Source: Gelatoporia subvermispora B
Taxonomy: Eukaryota > Basidiomycota > Agaricomycetes > Polyporales > Gelatoporiaceae
Direction of reading: 5' to 3'
Assembly: GCA_000320605.2 (NCBI GenBank)
Contig: KB445804.1
Span: 322,591 to 386,590, forward strand
DNA length: 64,000 nucleotides
Below the pieces are notes generated by a model. It was not told the DNA's origin. It ran no database searches and was given only the letters and a program-made list of their open reading frames with translations. Position 1 is the stretch's first letter, and each line of letters begins with the position of its first letter. A program made the translations under genes and the position numbers. Below are positions 45,701-59,300 of the stretch, in pieces.

Positions 45701-48700
45701 CCATCGAAGTGCTTGATGTAGCCCATCATCCAGGCCATCTCGATGCAGCCCTCGAGCGTGAACTCGCCGCGAGCTTCCATCTCCCATCGCGTACGAGAGC
45801 TGCCCCAAGGGCCCACCTCAGCGAAACCCGTGACGACAATGACTTTCTCCAGGTCGATCATGCCGCGCAGCTTAGACACATCTGCAAGCGACTCGACCGA
45901 CTCAAGTTGAGGGTACTCGAACCGGAGGTTGGCACGGGGGGTGACATCGACAGTCTGGAGAACACGCTCGGCTTCAACGCCGTTGACAACCTTGAAGTCG
46001 GCAGCGTTGTCTCGAGCAATTGCGCGACGGAGCTCGCTCTTCTTGTTGAGGCTTGTGCGGATGCGGGTCGTGATCTCCGCCAGGTCCGGCAGACGGTCCA
46101 TACCTCCGTTGAGATCAGCCCAGATCGGCTCCACTTGAGTGATGCTGAACAGGAGCGGGTGCATGAGACCCAGAATGTTGAAGGCCATCTCCTTCGCGGA
46201 GAACGTTCGCACGCCATATCCTTCCACTTCGTGAGCGACCATGTTCGTAGCGTCCATCAGGCCGGTGCCTCGGGTCCATCTGTCACAACGGTCAACTTTG
46301 GTACAAGAGTAGAGATAGCGATGATGGGCACTTACCCGATGACGGCACCTGCGAGACAGAGGTATTCTCCCCAGCTTTCTGAGTTCCAGCGGTTGAAAAG
46401 TGTCTCAAGCGAGATCTTCGACTCGGAGTAAAGTCCGTCGTTGCCGAACAGACCATGGTTGGGAGATAGGGGAAGAATCACTTGTGTCGGTCGAGTGACA
46501 AACTGACGGCTGGCCTTCTTGTTCTTGACCGCACCGAGCAGACGAAGGAGGTTCACCAACATGATGCGGTGGGCAAGTTCAGACTTATCGTCGATACCGT
46601 CGATCTCGCGGCCGTTCTCAGGGACGGCAGCGAAGGGGAGAATGTAGTCCAGATCGAGACCGAGGGTAGAGTAGACGTAGTCAACGAGGGCCTCGACGTC
46701 CTGCTTGGAACCCTGGTTGAAGGGAACCACAGTCAAAGCGGAACCCTTGCTGCCAAACTGCTGGAAGATCCCCTGGTAGTATTCGACAGTTGCACGGCTG
46801 TATCTCGATGTGGTGATCACAACGTGAGCACCGCCAGAGAGTAGACCCTTGACAATCTCGACGCCAATCGAGCCCTTGCCGACACCGGTGCAAAGAGCGT
46901 TCTTGTCCTTGAACGTGGTGCCGGAGGTGGCGATCTCGTGCAGGATATCCAAGTACACGCTTGTCAGGTTGCTGCTGTACTCCCAGTTGGTGCCAACTTT
47001 GCGCTTAAGGTGGAGAAGTGGGACCTTGTCTGCCGTGACGGAGGTAGTGACGCCGGAGATCTGGGGTCTGAGGAACTGCGACGAGGAGCGGCGCTTACGA
47101 GGACCGGAGTGACGAGGACGAGACTCAGGACGCTTGCGGAGCGACCGAACGACGCCTTCATACAGAGCCTTGATACGGTTCTTTTGCTCCTCGCTAATCT
47201 CCGGCTGCGTCTTGACAACGTTCCAGAGTTTCAGGACATCCTCCTGAATCTTTTGGATATTGGCAGGCGGAGTGATGGTGTCGCCGCTTGCCATCTCCTC
47301 CACATAGGCCTCCAGTTTGCGGACGTTCTCTCTGACGACCTCCGAATACACGATGTCGCCCTTCGCCGTGACCTCAGTGTGAGGTGCGGTGGGGAACGTT
47401 ACTGTGAACGCGTTAGCGAGACTCATTTAGAGGTAGTTCGCACATACCATCCTTGTATAGTGGAGGCTGACCAACGACCTCTCGGCAGTTGTCAATGAGC
47501 TGCTGACCGAACTGCTTGGCCAACCTGTACGTCTCGCCCCGGTTTGGATCGCAGCGATCGATGTACGACTGCATGTAGGTCACAAGCTCGGGGTCGGCAC
47601 GGTTCATGATGGCAATGCAACGAGCAGTGATTTCGCGATCGACGGTGGTAAGACGGCCGAAGATGATGTCGTAGAACATGAGAAGAGCATCCTGACGGAC
47701 CCAGTTCCAAGAGGAGTCGAAGTGACGTGCCTTGAGTACGTCGAAGACCGGCTGGATGCCGTCGACGTACGTGTCGCCGTGCTCCTTCGAGATCGCATCC
47801 AACTTCGCCTGGAGAGCGGCAACATTCGCCTTCTCAGCATCGTGCTTGATTTCGCCTGCTCTAGAGTCGCGACCGAGATAACGCATGTACAGCTCAATTT
47901 GCTGAGCAGCGAACTGATCCTGGTCGGCCTTGAACTTCAAGAACTCCTCGCTGTTGATCGTCGGACCGCCAGAAGCACCTCCACTGGCACCTCCGGCACC
48001 ACCGGCAGACAAGGATATGCCTGAGCGCTGAGCGTAGCTGGCAACGACGCCATCCAACCATGACTTCGCCTCGGTTTCCGAGCCCAGACGCTTCGCGGGC
48101 TCCATAGTGGTAGCAAGGAGCAGCACGGCATCTGCACGAGAAGAACCGAGACCCCAGGTCTTCGACAGGTACGACTTGATCGCCGACAGGTTGAAGCCAC
48201 CGGGCATCTTTCCACCGATGAGTCGAGAGACGAGTCCAGAGGTGTATTTGCCGAGAGAGCCGGAGAAGCCAACGCTGAGCGCAGAGCCGAGCTCTTCGAG
48301 GGGAAGTTCTTCACCTTTCTCCGGAGCAGCGGAGAACTCGAGCTGTAGGTCACCCAAAATCTCATTCTGGAGAGTGGACTTGCCACCAACAAGATCCTTG
48401 ACGGACTTGGAGAGAGGAATCTCGTTTAGCTGCTTCTTGAGCTTCTGGGCGACAATGACGGCAAGGATATCGACAGCCTTGAGCGGAACATCTTCGACGC
48501 TAGCGGCTGGAGAAGCAGAGGCAGCAGGAACAGGAGCGGCAGCGGCGACTGGGGCTGCCGCAATAGGAGTGGACGCTTGGGTCTCAGCCTCAGCAGGTTC
48601 AGCGGAAGCCGCCTCGGGCTCATCCTCGAACTGGTAGTAGACCTCCTTGGTGTTCTTGGCGTGGCAGAGGATCGTGCGGAGATGGCTGACGGAGTCGTCC

Positions 48701-51700
48701 TGAGCCTCATACTTTGCCTTCAAAGTACGCGAGGCCATGCCCGTGAGGGTCGGCGACGGGCCGATCTCGATGAAGCGCTCGAAGTCGTAATGGGTGAAGA
48801 GGATGTCCTGGGTCTCGATCCATCGCACAGGCGAAGCGAATTGGTACGCGAGGAGCTCGACCAGGATCACGTAGGCAAGCTTCTGGCGTTGCTCTGCAGA
48901 GCCCCAGTTCTCCTGATCCCATTTCCGCAGAACCTTGTCGAGACGCGGAGAGAGTGTCTGGTCGTAGATGAGCTGGACGTAGTCCTTGGAGACTTCAAAC
49001 GGCTTCGCGACCAAGTTCGGCACGTATTTGCCGACCAGAGTGTCGGGATTGAGATGAGCCGGGTTGATCTTCTTCGATAGGTCTGCGACAAAAAGTGAGA
49101 CTCCGACTGAAGAACAATGTAACTAGAAGAAAACTTACACGCCCGGAATGGCATGACACCAGCCCAGAGGTAACGAGAGTGGAATGGCACATCAATACCC
49201 GGCAGAGGAATGGTAGCGAAACCACGCTCGAGCTTGATGTAGCCCTCGGCCTTCTGCTGATCCTTGGCGCGAGTGAAGCACGAATCGACAATTTCGCCGA
49301 GCATGGCTTTGACTTGGTCAACAGTGAACTTCTCCGTCAGCTGCACTCATAATATCAGTTTCTGACCAATGGTGCGACGGTAGGCGGCATACCTTAGCGA
49401 TGTCAATTTTCTCGAGCTTCAGGTAGTTCAAGACGTTGGTCAACGTCTGGAGTGCAACCAGTTCACCAGCGCAAACATATTGCTGACCCTGATAATGAAT
49501 GCTATTTGAGCGGATCGCTGTGAGGAAAGCGGCTAAAATACAAACCTCAACGTTAAAGTTGACAATCTCAAGCAAGCAGCCCGTGCGGTGCGCGATGTCG
49601 TCAACGACCTCACGAAGAGCAGCATCGTTGAAGGTTTTCGAGATGCGGCTCGGGTTGACAGCGCACATGGCGTAGTTCGACCGATTCTCGGCGTCGCGCT
49701 CAACAGCTCGCTGCATGGTGATACCACGGTAGAACACGACATCGACGAGAGAAGAGATCGGGAGCACGTCCGCGATCGACGCAAGGGCAGAGTACTCTCC
49801 GAGCGAGTGTCCGGCGAAGGCGGAGTCGGTCTGGACGAGACCCTTCGAGCGCATGTCCTCGAACGCAGAGCGCTCAGTCACGACGAGAGCGATCTGCGCG
49901 AACTGCGTTGCGAACAGCAGACCAGCAGGATGGCTGAAGGTGTAGCGCTGAGTGCGGACGTTGATGTCGCCGAAGAGCGGAAGCGTCTTGACGTTACCAT
50001 CCTTGTCCATAGTGTCGTAGGTCATGTCCATGTAACGTTGGCGGATGGCCTGACCCTTGATACCACCGAAGTGGATGGTCTTCTCCTTCGGGTTATCCTT
50101 GACGATCTCGACGATTGAGAAGCCGTAGACAGCAGTGAGATGCTCGTCGGCGGCATCCCAGACAGCACGAGCAGCGGGAGAGTTGTTGTAGAGGTCCATT
50201 CCCATGCCGGGCTCCTGAGAACCCTGGCCAGTGAAGACGTAGACTGTGGTAGGCTGCGCGACCTCGGCGGTACCCTCGAGGACCTTCTCGCCACGGTCGT
50301 TCGTGGTCTCGACCTTCACGACGATGTTACCGTCGCGCATGCCGACGTGGCTGACCTTGACGTTCAGCTCATCACCAGGTAGGACCATCCCAACAAACGT
50401 AACGTCATAGCTAATAAAATGTATCAGCACAAATCCGCTCCAGTTACAATCCTTGACTTACGCAACGACGCGGTCAGGGCGTCCCTGAGCGACAACGGTC
50501 TCGACGTAGCGTCTAGTTGCAGCGCTTGACCACATTCCATGGGTGATGGTACCCGGGAGGGACGCGAAGTCAGAGAAGTAGGGGTTGACGTGGATGGGGT
50601 TGAAGTCACCCGAGACACCGGAGTATGGCTCGTTAGTGGCAGGAGACTGGAAGACGGCAGAGCCAGACTTGGTCATCGCGTAGCCACCGCTCGCGAGGGG
50701 AACAGTGAGACCCTGCGGCTGGCCGTTGCGCTGCAGGTACGCGACAACGGGGTTGCCCCTGCTGTCATCCTGGAGGAAGCTGACGGACCCGACCTTGACG
50801 AGTGCCTTAATCTGGTCGCGCACGAAGATGTCGCCAGTCACGGAAACAGCCTTGTAGCAGGTCTTGTTGCGATACGTGACCTCCGACTTCACGCGGAAGA
50901 ACAGCTTGGTGCCGGCCTGGAGGGGCTTCGACTCGTCATCCCACTCGAACCATTCCTTAGACTGCAGAACGCCGACGGCGGCCTCGTTGGGGACCTCGAC
51001 AAGGTAGTCGGGCTCCTCGATGAATTCGAAGGTGTTCTCGAAGTCGGTGAAGCGGCCACGGTACAGGAAGGAAGAGACGACCTCAATGACACGCTGGCCA
51101 TCCCGGAGGACGTAGCCCTTGACCTTGACGGTCTTGCCCGCATCGCTGTTGATCACGGAAGCAATGCGTGCCTCAGCCTTGCAGACATCGCCGACCTCAA
51201 GGGGCTTGGCACCAGGAAGCAGACGGAAGCCGTTCGAAAGGTGGACGAGCTTGAGCAAGTCGCCGTCGATCTCAACAGGGAAGATAGCCTTCATGATTGC
51301 CTATGATGTGTTTGAGTATGGAGTCCAGGAGAAAGGCTTGACTCAACATACCTGCCAGCCAGTGACGATCGCGAAATCCATAGGAGCTTGAACCTTCTCG
51401 GCACGCGCAGTCTTGAATGCCTCGCCCTGGTTGCCAACAACAGCGCAGAACGACTCGATGTGGCTCGCATCGATGGTGACCTCCAGACCAGTGAACGTGT
51501 CGCGGGTGTTGATCTTGGGCAGCGACTCGTTGTCGCCGAACCAGAGGCGCCAGTAGAAGTCTTTGATGCGAACATTGCGGTCCTCAGCGATCTCGTGGAT
51601 CGGCGCGAAGCCCATCGACGGCTTGTACACGAATCGGAAGTGGAGCGGGACCGAGATGTCGCGGCGGTCCTCGAAGAGCGTGACGTTGATCTGCTTGGTG

Positions 51701-54700
51701 GCCGAGTCAAAGCTCACCTCAACGGTCTTGAAGTCGGGCTTGTGGACGCCGTGCGAGCGCGCTGCACCATAGACCAACATCGTGACCGGGGCAACACCAT
51801 CGGTCTCGACGACGACCTTCTGGCCGCGACGCGGAGCAAATACGCGACGTAGCGGGTTGTCGACGTAGGACGTGCCCTGGACGATCGTCTTCGTGTTCAG
51901 GAGAGCCTTCGCCCAGTTCAGCTGAGGGCCAGCGAGCGTCTCGAGCCAGAGGTCGAGCGGGGGTAGCTTCTCGCCGACGGAGTAGGTGTACTGGTTGCCG
52001 GAGATGGACCGCTGGACGCCGAGGGTGTCCGCGATGGTGACAGGGAGGGGCGGGTTCCTGGTGCCGAGGTAGTCCACAGTCGGGATCTTGCTCACATCAC
52101 CGTTGTAAAGACGCTGAACAAGCTTCTCAACGAGCAACGAGGTGATGTTGTCGAGCATCTCCTTGATAGGCTCATCCTTCTTCGTCGCGTGCTTGACAGC
52201 AACGGGCCCCTGGAGAATGCAGACACGCTGAGGGTCCTGATCAAAGACAGCTTCAATGTCCTCAGCAGCCCAGAGAGAGTCCTATAGAACAGTGTTAGTC
52301 TTGTATGATTTATGTGCACGAATATGCGTACCTTCTTAAACCAGACCTCGAAGCTGGCATCGAGAATCGGGATGAACGGCACCGGCTTCTGGCCTGGGCG
52401 CTGCGCAATAGTGAGGAAGTACGCCTTGTCGTCAGACGCAAGGAGCTGCTCGGTCGCCAAGGGGTAGGACTTGAAGAACTGCTCGATGAACTCCTGAGGC
52501 TTGTTGAGGACATTGTATGACTGGAGGACCGACGGCTTGGCGCCACCCGCGAAGCGCTCCTCGACACGGCGCAGCCAATCACCAGTAAGGTTGCGGAGCG
52601 AAAGATCGACCCAGCGCTCCTCGTGCGCGACGTACATCAGGCGGACCATGCGCAGGACAACCTCCTCGTAGGTCATGTCCGCGATATCCTCGACGACACT
52701 GCCGTCTTTCTTCCAGCCGAACCACGGCTTGGCGAAGTCGCGGTTGAGCTTGGCAATGATCTCGGCGCGGCGCTCAGTGAGCCAGGCAGCGCGCTTCTCC
52801 TTGGGGAGCTTGAAGACGGTGTCGTCGAACTCCTTCCAAAGCTTGACGGCACGGTTGGCGATCTTGTGGATGGGCTCGCCGAGCTCCGAGCGGACAGTGA
52901 TGATGCCACCGGTCTCCTTCTGGTACGTGCCCTCCCACTGCGCGTCGTTGACACCCTTCGCGGCAACGATGAGGTCCTTGACGGAGGGGCTGGTGTGGGC
53001 CTCCTTCGCGACCATGACACGACTTGCGAAGAGGAAGCCGTCGAAGGGCATCGGCTGAGCACCGTACTTCTCGACGGACCAGTCACCAGTGAGGTACGGC
53101 CAGATATCGTCCGCACCGCCGAAGCCAGAACCGCCAACGAGCGAGATGTTGGGCTGCTGGCGGATCGAGCTGTAGGTCGAGAGGATCGGCTGGTGGAAGT
53201 CCTCGCACGAGTGATGACCACCCGCACGACCACCGGTCCACTGCATGATAATCGGGAAGTCAGGGTTCGCCGCGGCGATGTTGACGACCTGGCGGATACC
53301 GTCGACAGAGCCGGGCTTGAACGAGACATGCTTGATGCCGGCGTTGCGGAGACCCTCGATGATCTCAGCGGCCTTCTCAGTCGTCGGAATACCTGCAGCA
53401 ACACAGAAACCTTCGATGGGGAGACCCTCGCGGCGCATCTCTTGCCAGAGAGGCAATTGGAAGCTGAATTGACGGGGATTGATGTAGAGGGAGTTCAGGG
53501 TAATACCGACGCCCACAGGAATCTTCTCCTGGATTTCAGCAATCTTCGCGCGCAGAGCAGCTGCGTTGTAGTGACCGCCACCAGCGAGCTCAACATGGTA
53601 GCCAGCGTCGAGGACGGCGCTGACGAATCCGGCCCTGACAGTGGTCGGTGTCATACCAGCAACCATGATCGGGGGCTTGCCCAAAAGACGAGAGAAGGGC
53701 GTGTCGAGGTGGATGGTGCCATCGCTACATGTAAGTCAGCAAACAGCTGTTGTTCAAGTATGCAGCCACGTACTTCGTCTTGATGAGACCCGGCGTGAAC
53801 TTGCGGCTCCACCAATCCTCGCGCTTCACATTCTGCGCATCGAACAACTCTGCCGTGCCCTTCGTCTTGTCGCCGACAACAATCACACGAACGCCGCGAC
53901 CATCAAGGTTGCGGGAGGTGAGAGGACCAATGCCGCTGAGGCCTCCGGGGCCGAAGTCGACCGCATGCGTCGCAGTCTCGGGGAAGTTGGTCGCCTTCGT
54001 CCACTGGATCGGAAGGGTGAAGATCTGGTCACACAGAGCACGCGTGAGCGAGGTATCGAGCGAGCGCAGGTCAGAACCTAGCGCATAGTCAGCTTTTGAA
54101 CCAAATTCAGGCCTCTAATCAACTCACCATTCTCAGTGTGATAGACCGGAATGTCAAGCTCAGAAGGTGTCCACAGCTCCTGCCCCTTCAGGTCCTCCTC
54201 GAACATCTTATCCGTCACTCCCTTCAAGTAGTCGCTGTGGTACGGGACCGCGACAACAAGGAAGCGGACCGAGAACACGGGCTTGCGCTGCGAGAACGGA
54301 GTCTTGCTTTGGTCGAGACCGCTCGGCGCGCGAACCTTGCGGAGACTGGTGACAAGGCCATATAGGGCGCGTGCTGGGCCAGTGACCACAAACGCGCGAG
54401 GGCCGTTATGCAGGGAGACCTGCAACTGCGAGTTCTGGGGGAGGTGCTTGTTCGTCTTCGTGATGTGACCCTCGAGGTCCTTGAGCGCGAGGCCCGTAAT
54501 GGACAGCATGGGGCTCGGGGCTCCCTCGCCGCCCTCGATCGCGTCCTCGATCATGCTCGGCTCGAGTGCGAGCACGGGGAACGCCTCCTGTCCGCGGTAA
54601 CCGCAGAAGAATAGCCAACGGAGAGCCTTGAGCGAGTTCTCGAGGAAAGACTCATGCGAGCTAGAGGCGGAAATACAGACCGCCGAGACAAGACCCTGAG

Positions 54701-55626
54701 AGTGACCGGTCGCGCCCTGGAGGCGGGAGCGGAGCTCGCCAGGCGTAAGGCGCGCTACGCGGCAAACGACCAAGTACTGGGTGAGCTGGGTCAGGCCGAT
54801 GAGGGGAAGCGAGACAGGCACAGAGGCCAGATAGGATACTGGGGGGCGCGGAGTCGCGCCTGAGAGCCAGGAAATCACGTCGAGGCCATGGGGGTAGAAA
54901 GTCGATGCGGAAACGTCCGCCGCGAGGGGGACGAGCACGTCTTGAGTAAGCTTCGCGAGGAACGACGCGACGTACGGCTTGTATGTGTCGTAGAGAGTCT
55001 GGAGTTCGTCGAAGTAGACCTCGTTGGTGCCCTGACCTCCGAAGATCGCGTGGATGGACGCGTCGTTGCGTGCGGCGGCTGCGAGAAGCGCCGAGCTGGG
55101 TGCGTATGGAATGTCGGCAACAGCGTGCTCCTCGAGGGTGGCGAGTGCGCGGAAGTAGGCCGAGAGAATTGTCTTGCGTGCATCGGTATCGTGTGCCGCG
55201 GTGATGGTGTGGATATCCTGCGCTGAGAGGTAGGATTTTGTGAACTGCTGGAGCGCGCGCAGCAGCACAGCGGTATACGCGTCGGAGGCGGCAGCGTCCT
55301 CCTGAATCTTTTGCGCAGTGAACGCAAGGAAGCGGGCGAAGAGCTCTACAGTTGCCTCAACCTCGTTCTCGAGCTGCTCGGTGGTGTCTATCGCATCTTG
55401 CGTCTTTTGCGAGTGCGTAAAGTCGTCTCTAAGGGTCTCTGCTGCAATCCACTCTTCTGTTTGTGTGGATACAGGGATGTATACCTGTCATGGGGTGCGT
55501 CAGAACGTGTCTCGGGGATGTATGCGGAAGTAAAGGCGAAGGGTATACTAAAATAGTACGCACTCTAACGGGACCGGACTGGATGAGGATGGGGCGGGTC
55601 GCGGTGCCGTGTGTGGAGGAAGCCAT
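42725..55626 (-). CDS. FAS: single-chain fungal fatty acid synthase, beta and alpha subunits fused
   Basis: Makes long-chain acyl-CoA from acetyl- and malonyl-CoA in the cytosol. About 3,900 residues in roughly 20 exons. ATG at 55626 ([12 protein letters not shown]). Seen in order: acetyltransferase [13 protein letters not shown] (near 54.7 kb); enoyl reductase [14 protein letters not shown] (53.7 kb) and [10 protein letters not shown]; dehydratase [20 protein letters not shown] (50.6 kb); malonyl/palmitoyl transferase [17 protein letters not shown] and [14 protein letters not shown] (49.8 kb). The usual start of alpha, [19 protein letters not shown], lies in the same 536-codon open exon as the end of beta. 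Next come an Ala/Pro linker, one carrier domain [15 protein letters not shown] (Ser codon 48376-48378), ketoreductase [14 protein letters not shown], ketosynthase [13 protein letters not shown] with [12 protein letters not shown] and [11 protein letters not shown], and phosphopantetheinyl transferase [15 protein letters not shown]. The last exon gives [12 protein letters not shown]. All catalytic residues looked for are present. Confidence 0.96.
44827..44877 (-). other. intron splitting the ketosynthase active-site cysteine codon
   Basis: The exon ends ...GGAGCCTG and the next begins CGCTACTGCC, so TG|C makes the catalytic Cys of PVGACATAL. The 51-bp intron has a GTAAGT donor and TTTAG acceptor, phase 2. 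Confidence 0.85.
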
Positions 55627-55757
55627 AGTCGACGTCGTGCTAGGTGTGGACGACGTCTGGGACGATGGCAACGTATGGCAACGTTGAAGCGACGTGCAAT
55701 TGGTTGGAATAGTTTTATAGCTGCGTGCCCCCACCCCAAAGTTGCCCCAAAGAAACT

Positions 55758-55767
55758 CCCACGTGGG
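55758..55767. promoter_or_regulatory. palindromic E-box in the fatty acid synthase promoter
   Basis: CCCACGTGGG, a perfect 10-bp palindrome around CACGTG, about 135 bp before the synthase ATG. Known: CACGTG is bound by bHLH factors, and yeast fatty acid synthase genes are controlled by the bHLH pair Ino2/Ino4. That a bHLH factor acts here is inferred. Confidence 0.45.
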
Positions 55768-56826
55768 CGCCTGTTTGGACCCCGCACTGGGGATCTTGCC
55801 CTGGCAGGAAAGTCGCAAAGGCGCTAGTAGCCGCGCCGCAGACCCTGCAATAGCCTGTTCATGATACGAATCCGAAAATTTACTAGCCGCCGCCCTCCTA
55901 CAAATCTGCTGGGGCTTTCTTACTCGCAACAGTCAGACAGTCTCGCCCCTGTCCCGTCGGCCGACGAGCACAACACCGACCGTCTTCTGTCGCATTGACA
56001 ATTCTCGGTCGCGATCCCATCACGTTCCTCCATCGCTCACACATGTTGGGAATCGTTGAGTGATCCGTCTCCCGGGATGTCCGTGTCTGCGACAATGAAG
56101 GCTCGGGGACGGCGTTGCGCATGCAGCGAGCGCGAACGGGATGCATTCTCACTACCAGGTGTCCCTTGAGTCTGCGCAACTTGTCTCGAACTCGGCGCGC
56201 CCTGTCATTTGTAGTGATTGTACCGGATTGCATACCAGAACAGACACCAAGGGTCCCCACGGCCCTGCAAGACGATCAGCAGCTTCGTCATTTCGCAGTA
56301 TTCAGTATTTTAGTTCTCATGAATTGACCGGGGCTTCTCGCTGCCTATCCAATCCCTTCTCTGTCAAATACTGCATAGCACCGCGGACTGCGGTGCCTGA
56401 TGAGCACGAGGCCGCCGGTGCTCCCCTCGCTTCCACCCGCCGCGCCGCCCTCCACCGCAGATAATGATGACATATAGCGAAAGTCGTCGTACATGTCGCC
56501 AGGGTGCGCCGCCCATGGCTATGCTCCTCAAGATCACCGAATGAGCGCGAGTGGGGTTCCATTACCATTAGTACGCAATGTTGTACATTCTACAGGTTAT
56601 GTCTAATCTAATTCTACGCAATGTACGGAAGACGTGCGCGGTATGCGTCAGAGCAATAAGGTGTACATTTTATGCGCAATGTGCCAAAGACGGCATCTTG
56701 TGAGTTACAGACGTTTGTCAGCGCCCGCGACGACGGGCTGTTTCGGTGGGGTGCGTCGTGGACGCTCGATCAGCATTAGTAGTATTAACGGTCGGCAAGA
56801 CGGGGGGTCCAGCTCCGGCGCTTTTG

Positions 56827-58568
56827 TTACAGAGCACGTTCGGCTTCAGCACCCCACAGAAGTCGGTGTCCTTGGTCAGCAAACGCGACTTCATCTGTGC
56901 GCCAGCCCTTGTCGTCGAGTGCACCTTTGAACGTCATAAAATGCTCCTGGGTCCATTCGTGCGAGTCCTTGAGCGCCTCGCGAAGCGTCACGATGTCATC
57001 CGCGAGTAATGAACGCAGCCGAGCAGCATGCAGAACGGCGCGCAGCATGTCGTCGGACGATGCATCGGGGCGGAGGAAGACCGACGCTGGGTTCGCTTGG
57101 GGTGCCGCGGGAGGGTAGAGCAAGTACCTCTCGTCCTGCGAGTCCCGACGCGAGTAAGCACTAACATCGCATATTTCTCTTGAATGACTTACTCGGCAAA
57201 CCTCCGTGCACAATGCCCACCTCGCACGCTCACCTTCTTCATCCTTGACAACTTCTGCGACTCGCGGTGCAAGACTTACGAGCTTGCCTTGGCCCTTCCC
57301 ATAGAATTCGCCAAACATACCCGTCGCGCGCTTCGCTTCAAGCCGCGAGAGGGGCATAACATCCCCTTTACGAGAGTATGTTTCCGCAAGGAGACTGAGT
57401 CGGGGGATCGTCAGCAGTTCGAATGTCGCGCAGCGCATCATCAGTGTTGTAGCGACGAGGTGCGTGGGGACTGCGAGTGCGAAGATAGTGTAGAGGTACG
57501 AGGGGTCGTGGGACAAGGTGAGCAGGCCAATACCGGCTGCATATCCAGCCAGCTGCGCGACGGAGGCTTGGGACTCGTCTTTAGCAGCGACATCTCCTGT
57601 GTTTCCTTGTTGCGAGAAGTAACGAATAAATTTGATATGCGTCGTGAACCATATCTGAGATTCTCCGTCAGTGTCGATCATCGAGTTAATGTCCGGAGAC
57701 ATACCGCGTATCCAATAAGCTTGAAGGCATTGCCGCCCGCTGAATTCCGAATGTTGTCAGTTTCCTTCAATGACCCTTAGATATCTCGGTCCCGTACCGG
57801 CACATATAAGGAAGCTGAGGGGTGTAGGATTCACGAGAAGTGTCGCCATTTGCAATCCACTACCGAGCGCCACGAGGACTTCGCCAGACAGTGTGAACGT
57901 CTTGGGATGGCTGTCAAAGTACGGAGAGAACTTCCGGATGAAGAACAGCTTCGCGACCTCGCCGGCACCGTCCTTGATGATCCACTGGACGGCGACAGCG
58001 CCAAAAATGCTGCCTTCCGCGCTAACGCCGACGGACGTGAGGAGCGCCTGGTTGCAGAGCACCGACACGAGAGTACCCAATGTCCCTTCGACGAACTGGA
58101 GTACGTGAAATGGCATATACCTAACACGGGGTGCCGGGTTAATCAGCTACCCAACGCATATACAGAGCTTACAACTCACGAACGATGAACAGACTGCGGA
58201 TAGTTGGTCGGGAGGAACATCTGTCTAAACCACGCAGACAGCCTGCCAACAAACGTCCCACTCGACGAGATGGCGCGTTCTTCTGCCTCGGTAGGTTGAG
58301 ATAGCTCCCTCCACTCCTTCTCTACTCCACTATCTTCGGACCAGGAGACATGACACTCGCGACCGCCTATGCGTTCAATAGCAAATGGACGAGCTTGCGC
58401 CGTGGGTTCCGCCACCGTCTGAGCGTCGACGGCCACATGATGGGAGCGAGAGTGTGTGGATTTATGTCGGCAGGACGTTCCGTGGTGTTGAGCTGGGAGT
58501 GACAGACGCGAACAGAGGGTGCGGGTAGAAGTCCGTGAAAGGTGCCCTCTTCCTATGAGATAGAGCAT
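56827..58568 (-). CDS. RUS family protein (DUF647, root UVB sensitive-like)
   Basis: Seen: the ATG at 58568 opens MLYLIGRGHLSRTSTRTLC, rich in Arg and Ser, which could be an organelle-targeting sequence. The core follows: FLPTNYPQSVHRSYMPFHVL, QFVEGTLGTLVSVLCNQALL, AVAVQWIIKDGAGEVAKLFF, FDSHPKTFTLSGEVLVALG and AVPTHLVATTLMMRCATFE. These are the hallmark segments of DUF647, including the P-x2-Y...S...Y-x8-QF entry and the W-x2-KDG-x-G motif. The C-terminal part (TFKGALDDKGWRTDEVAF) is also typical. Four or so short introns. Known: plant RUS1/RUS2 act in UV-B tolerance and vitamin B6 balance; fungal members are hardly studied. It runs in the same direction as the fatty acid synthase, about 1.2 kb upstream of it. 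Confidence 0.9.
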
Positions 58569-59300
58569 GGCTCGTACGTGAGCCTTAGCAATAGGAGTAT
58601 TTGCAAACCAATTAGATCTATTTTGACGCGTTCGCCTTCAGTATTGACTACGAAAACGTATTAGGGCAGACTGACCGTCTGCACACAAACGGTGGCTGCG
58701 GAGTCTCAGTCGTCCTCAGTCCTGTTCTCTCCGTTCCCAAAGAGTCACAAACGTTCCACGAGGTCTATGAAATATGATCTGATCCATATATGGACCCTAA
58801 GGGGCTTCTGAGTGGTTAATAGTCAGAGCTCTGGCGGCTTCGCTGGTCTCAGAGACTCTTGCTCACCTAGTACACGCTGTATCAGAGAAAAGAATAGTAT
58901 GACCCCGCTCAATTATTGAAAAACATGCGCTCCAGAAAGATCGTGACCTTAGGAAAACTCTAGACCAGAAATAAAGCAGGGCTCAGAGAGACGGAGTCCC
59001 AGACAAGTGCAGAACGTTAGACCAGCCTATGGGCGCTACGTTCAACGCTTCGAGCGCTCGCCGAGTCGGCGGGCCGCCGTCTCCTCGAGAAGCGCAATCG
59101 CCGCCTCGCCAACCTCTTAGCTACATAAGCCTGTATCAAGCCTATTGTCGGTCTTCCCAATGGCGAACGACTCTACTGATATAAATCCGAACAAGCGATC
59201 ACGTACTGGAGAGAAGGGAAATGACCAAACAGCACAAACTGCGTGCACTACTCCGGTTCCAAGCGCTCCTCCTCAGGGAGAGTCTGTGGCATGGGAGAGT
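58569..59300. other. intergenic, possible transposon-protein remnant
   Basis: No gene. One short frame near 59044-59128 reads RRLLEKRNRRLANLLAT followed by a stop, a basic helix-like tail that could be the end of an old transposon-coded protein, but nothing supports this further. Confidence 0.3.

Noticed and set aside
52623..53783. A 386-codon open frame on the plus strand opposite the fatty acid synthase, with others at 50539-51306 and 45562-46431
   Set aside because: These lie exactly antisense to strongly conserved synthase exons. High GC at third codon positions makes such shadow frames long; none has a recognisable motif.
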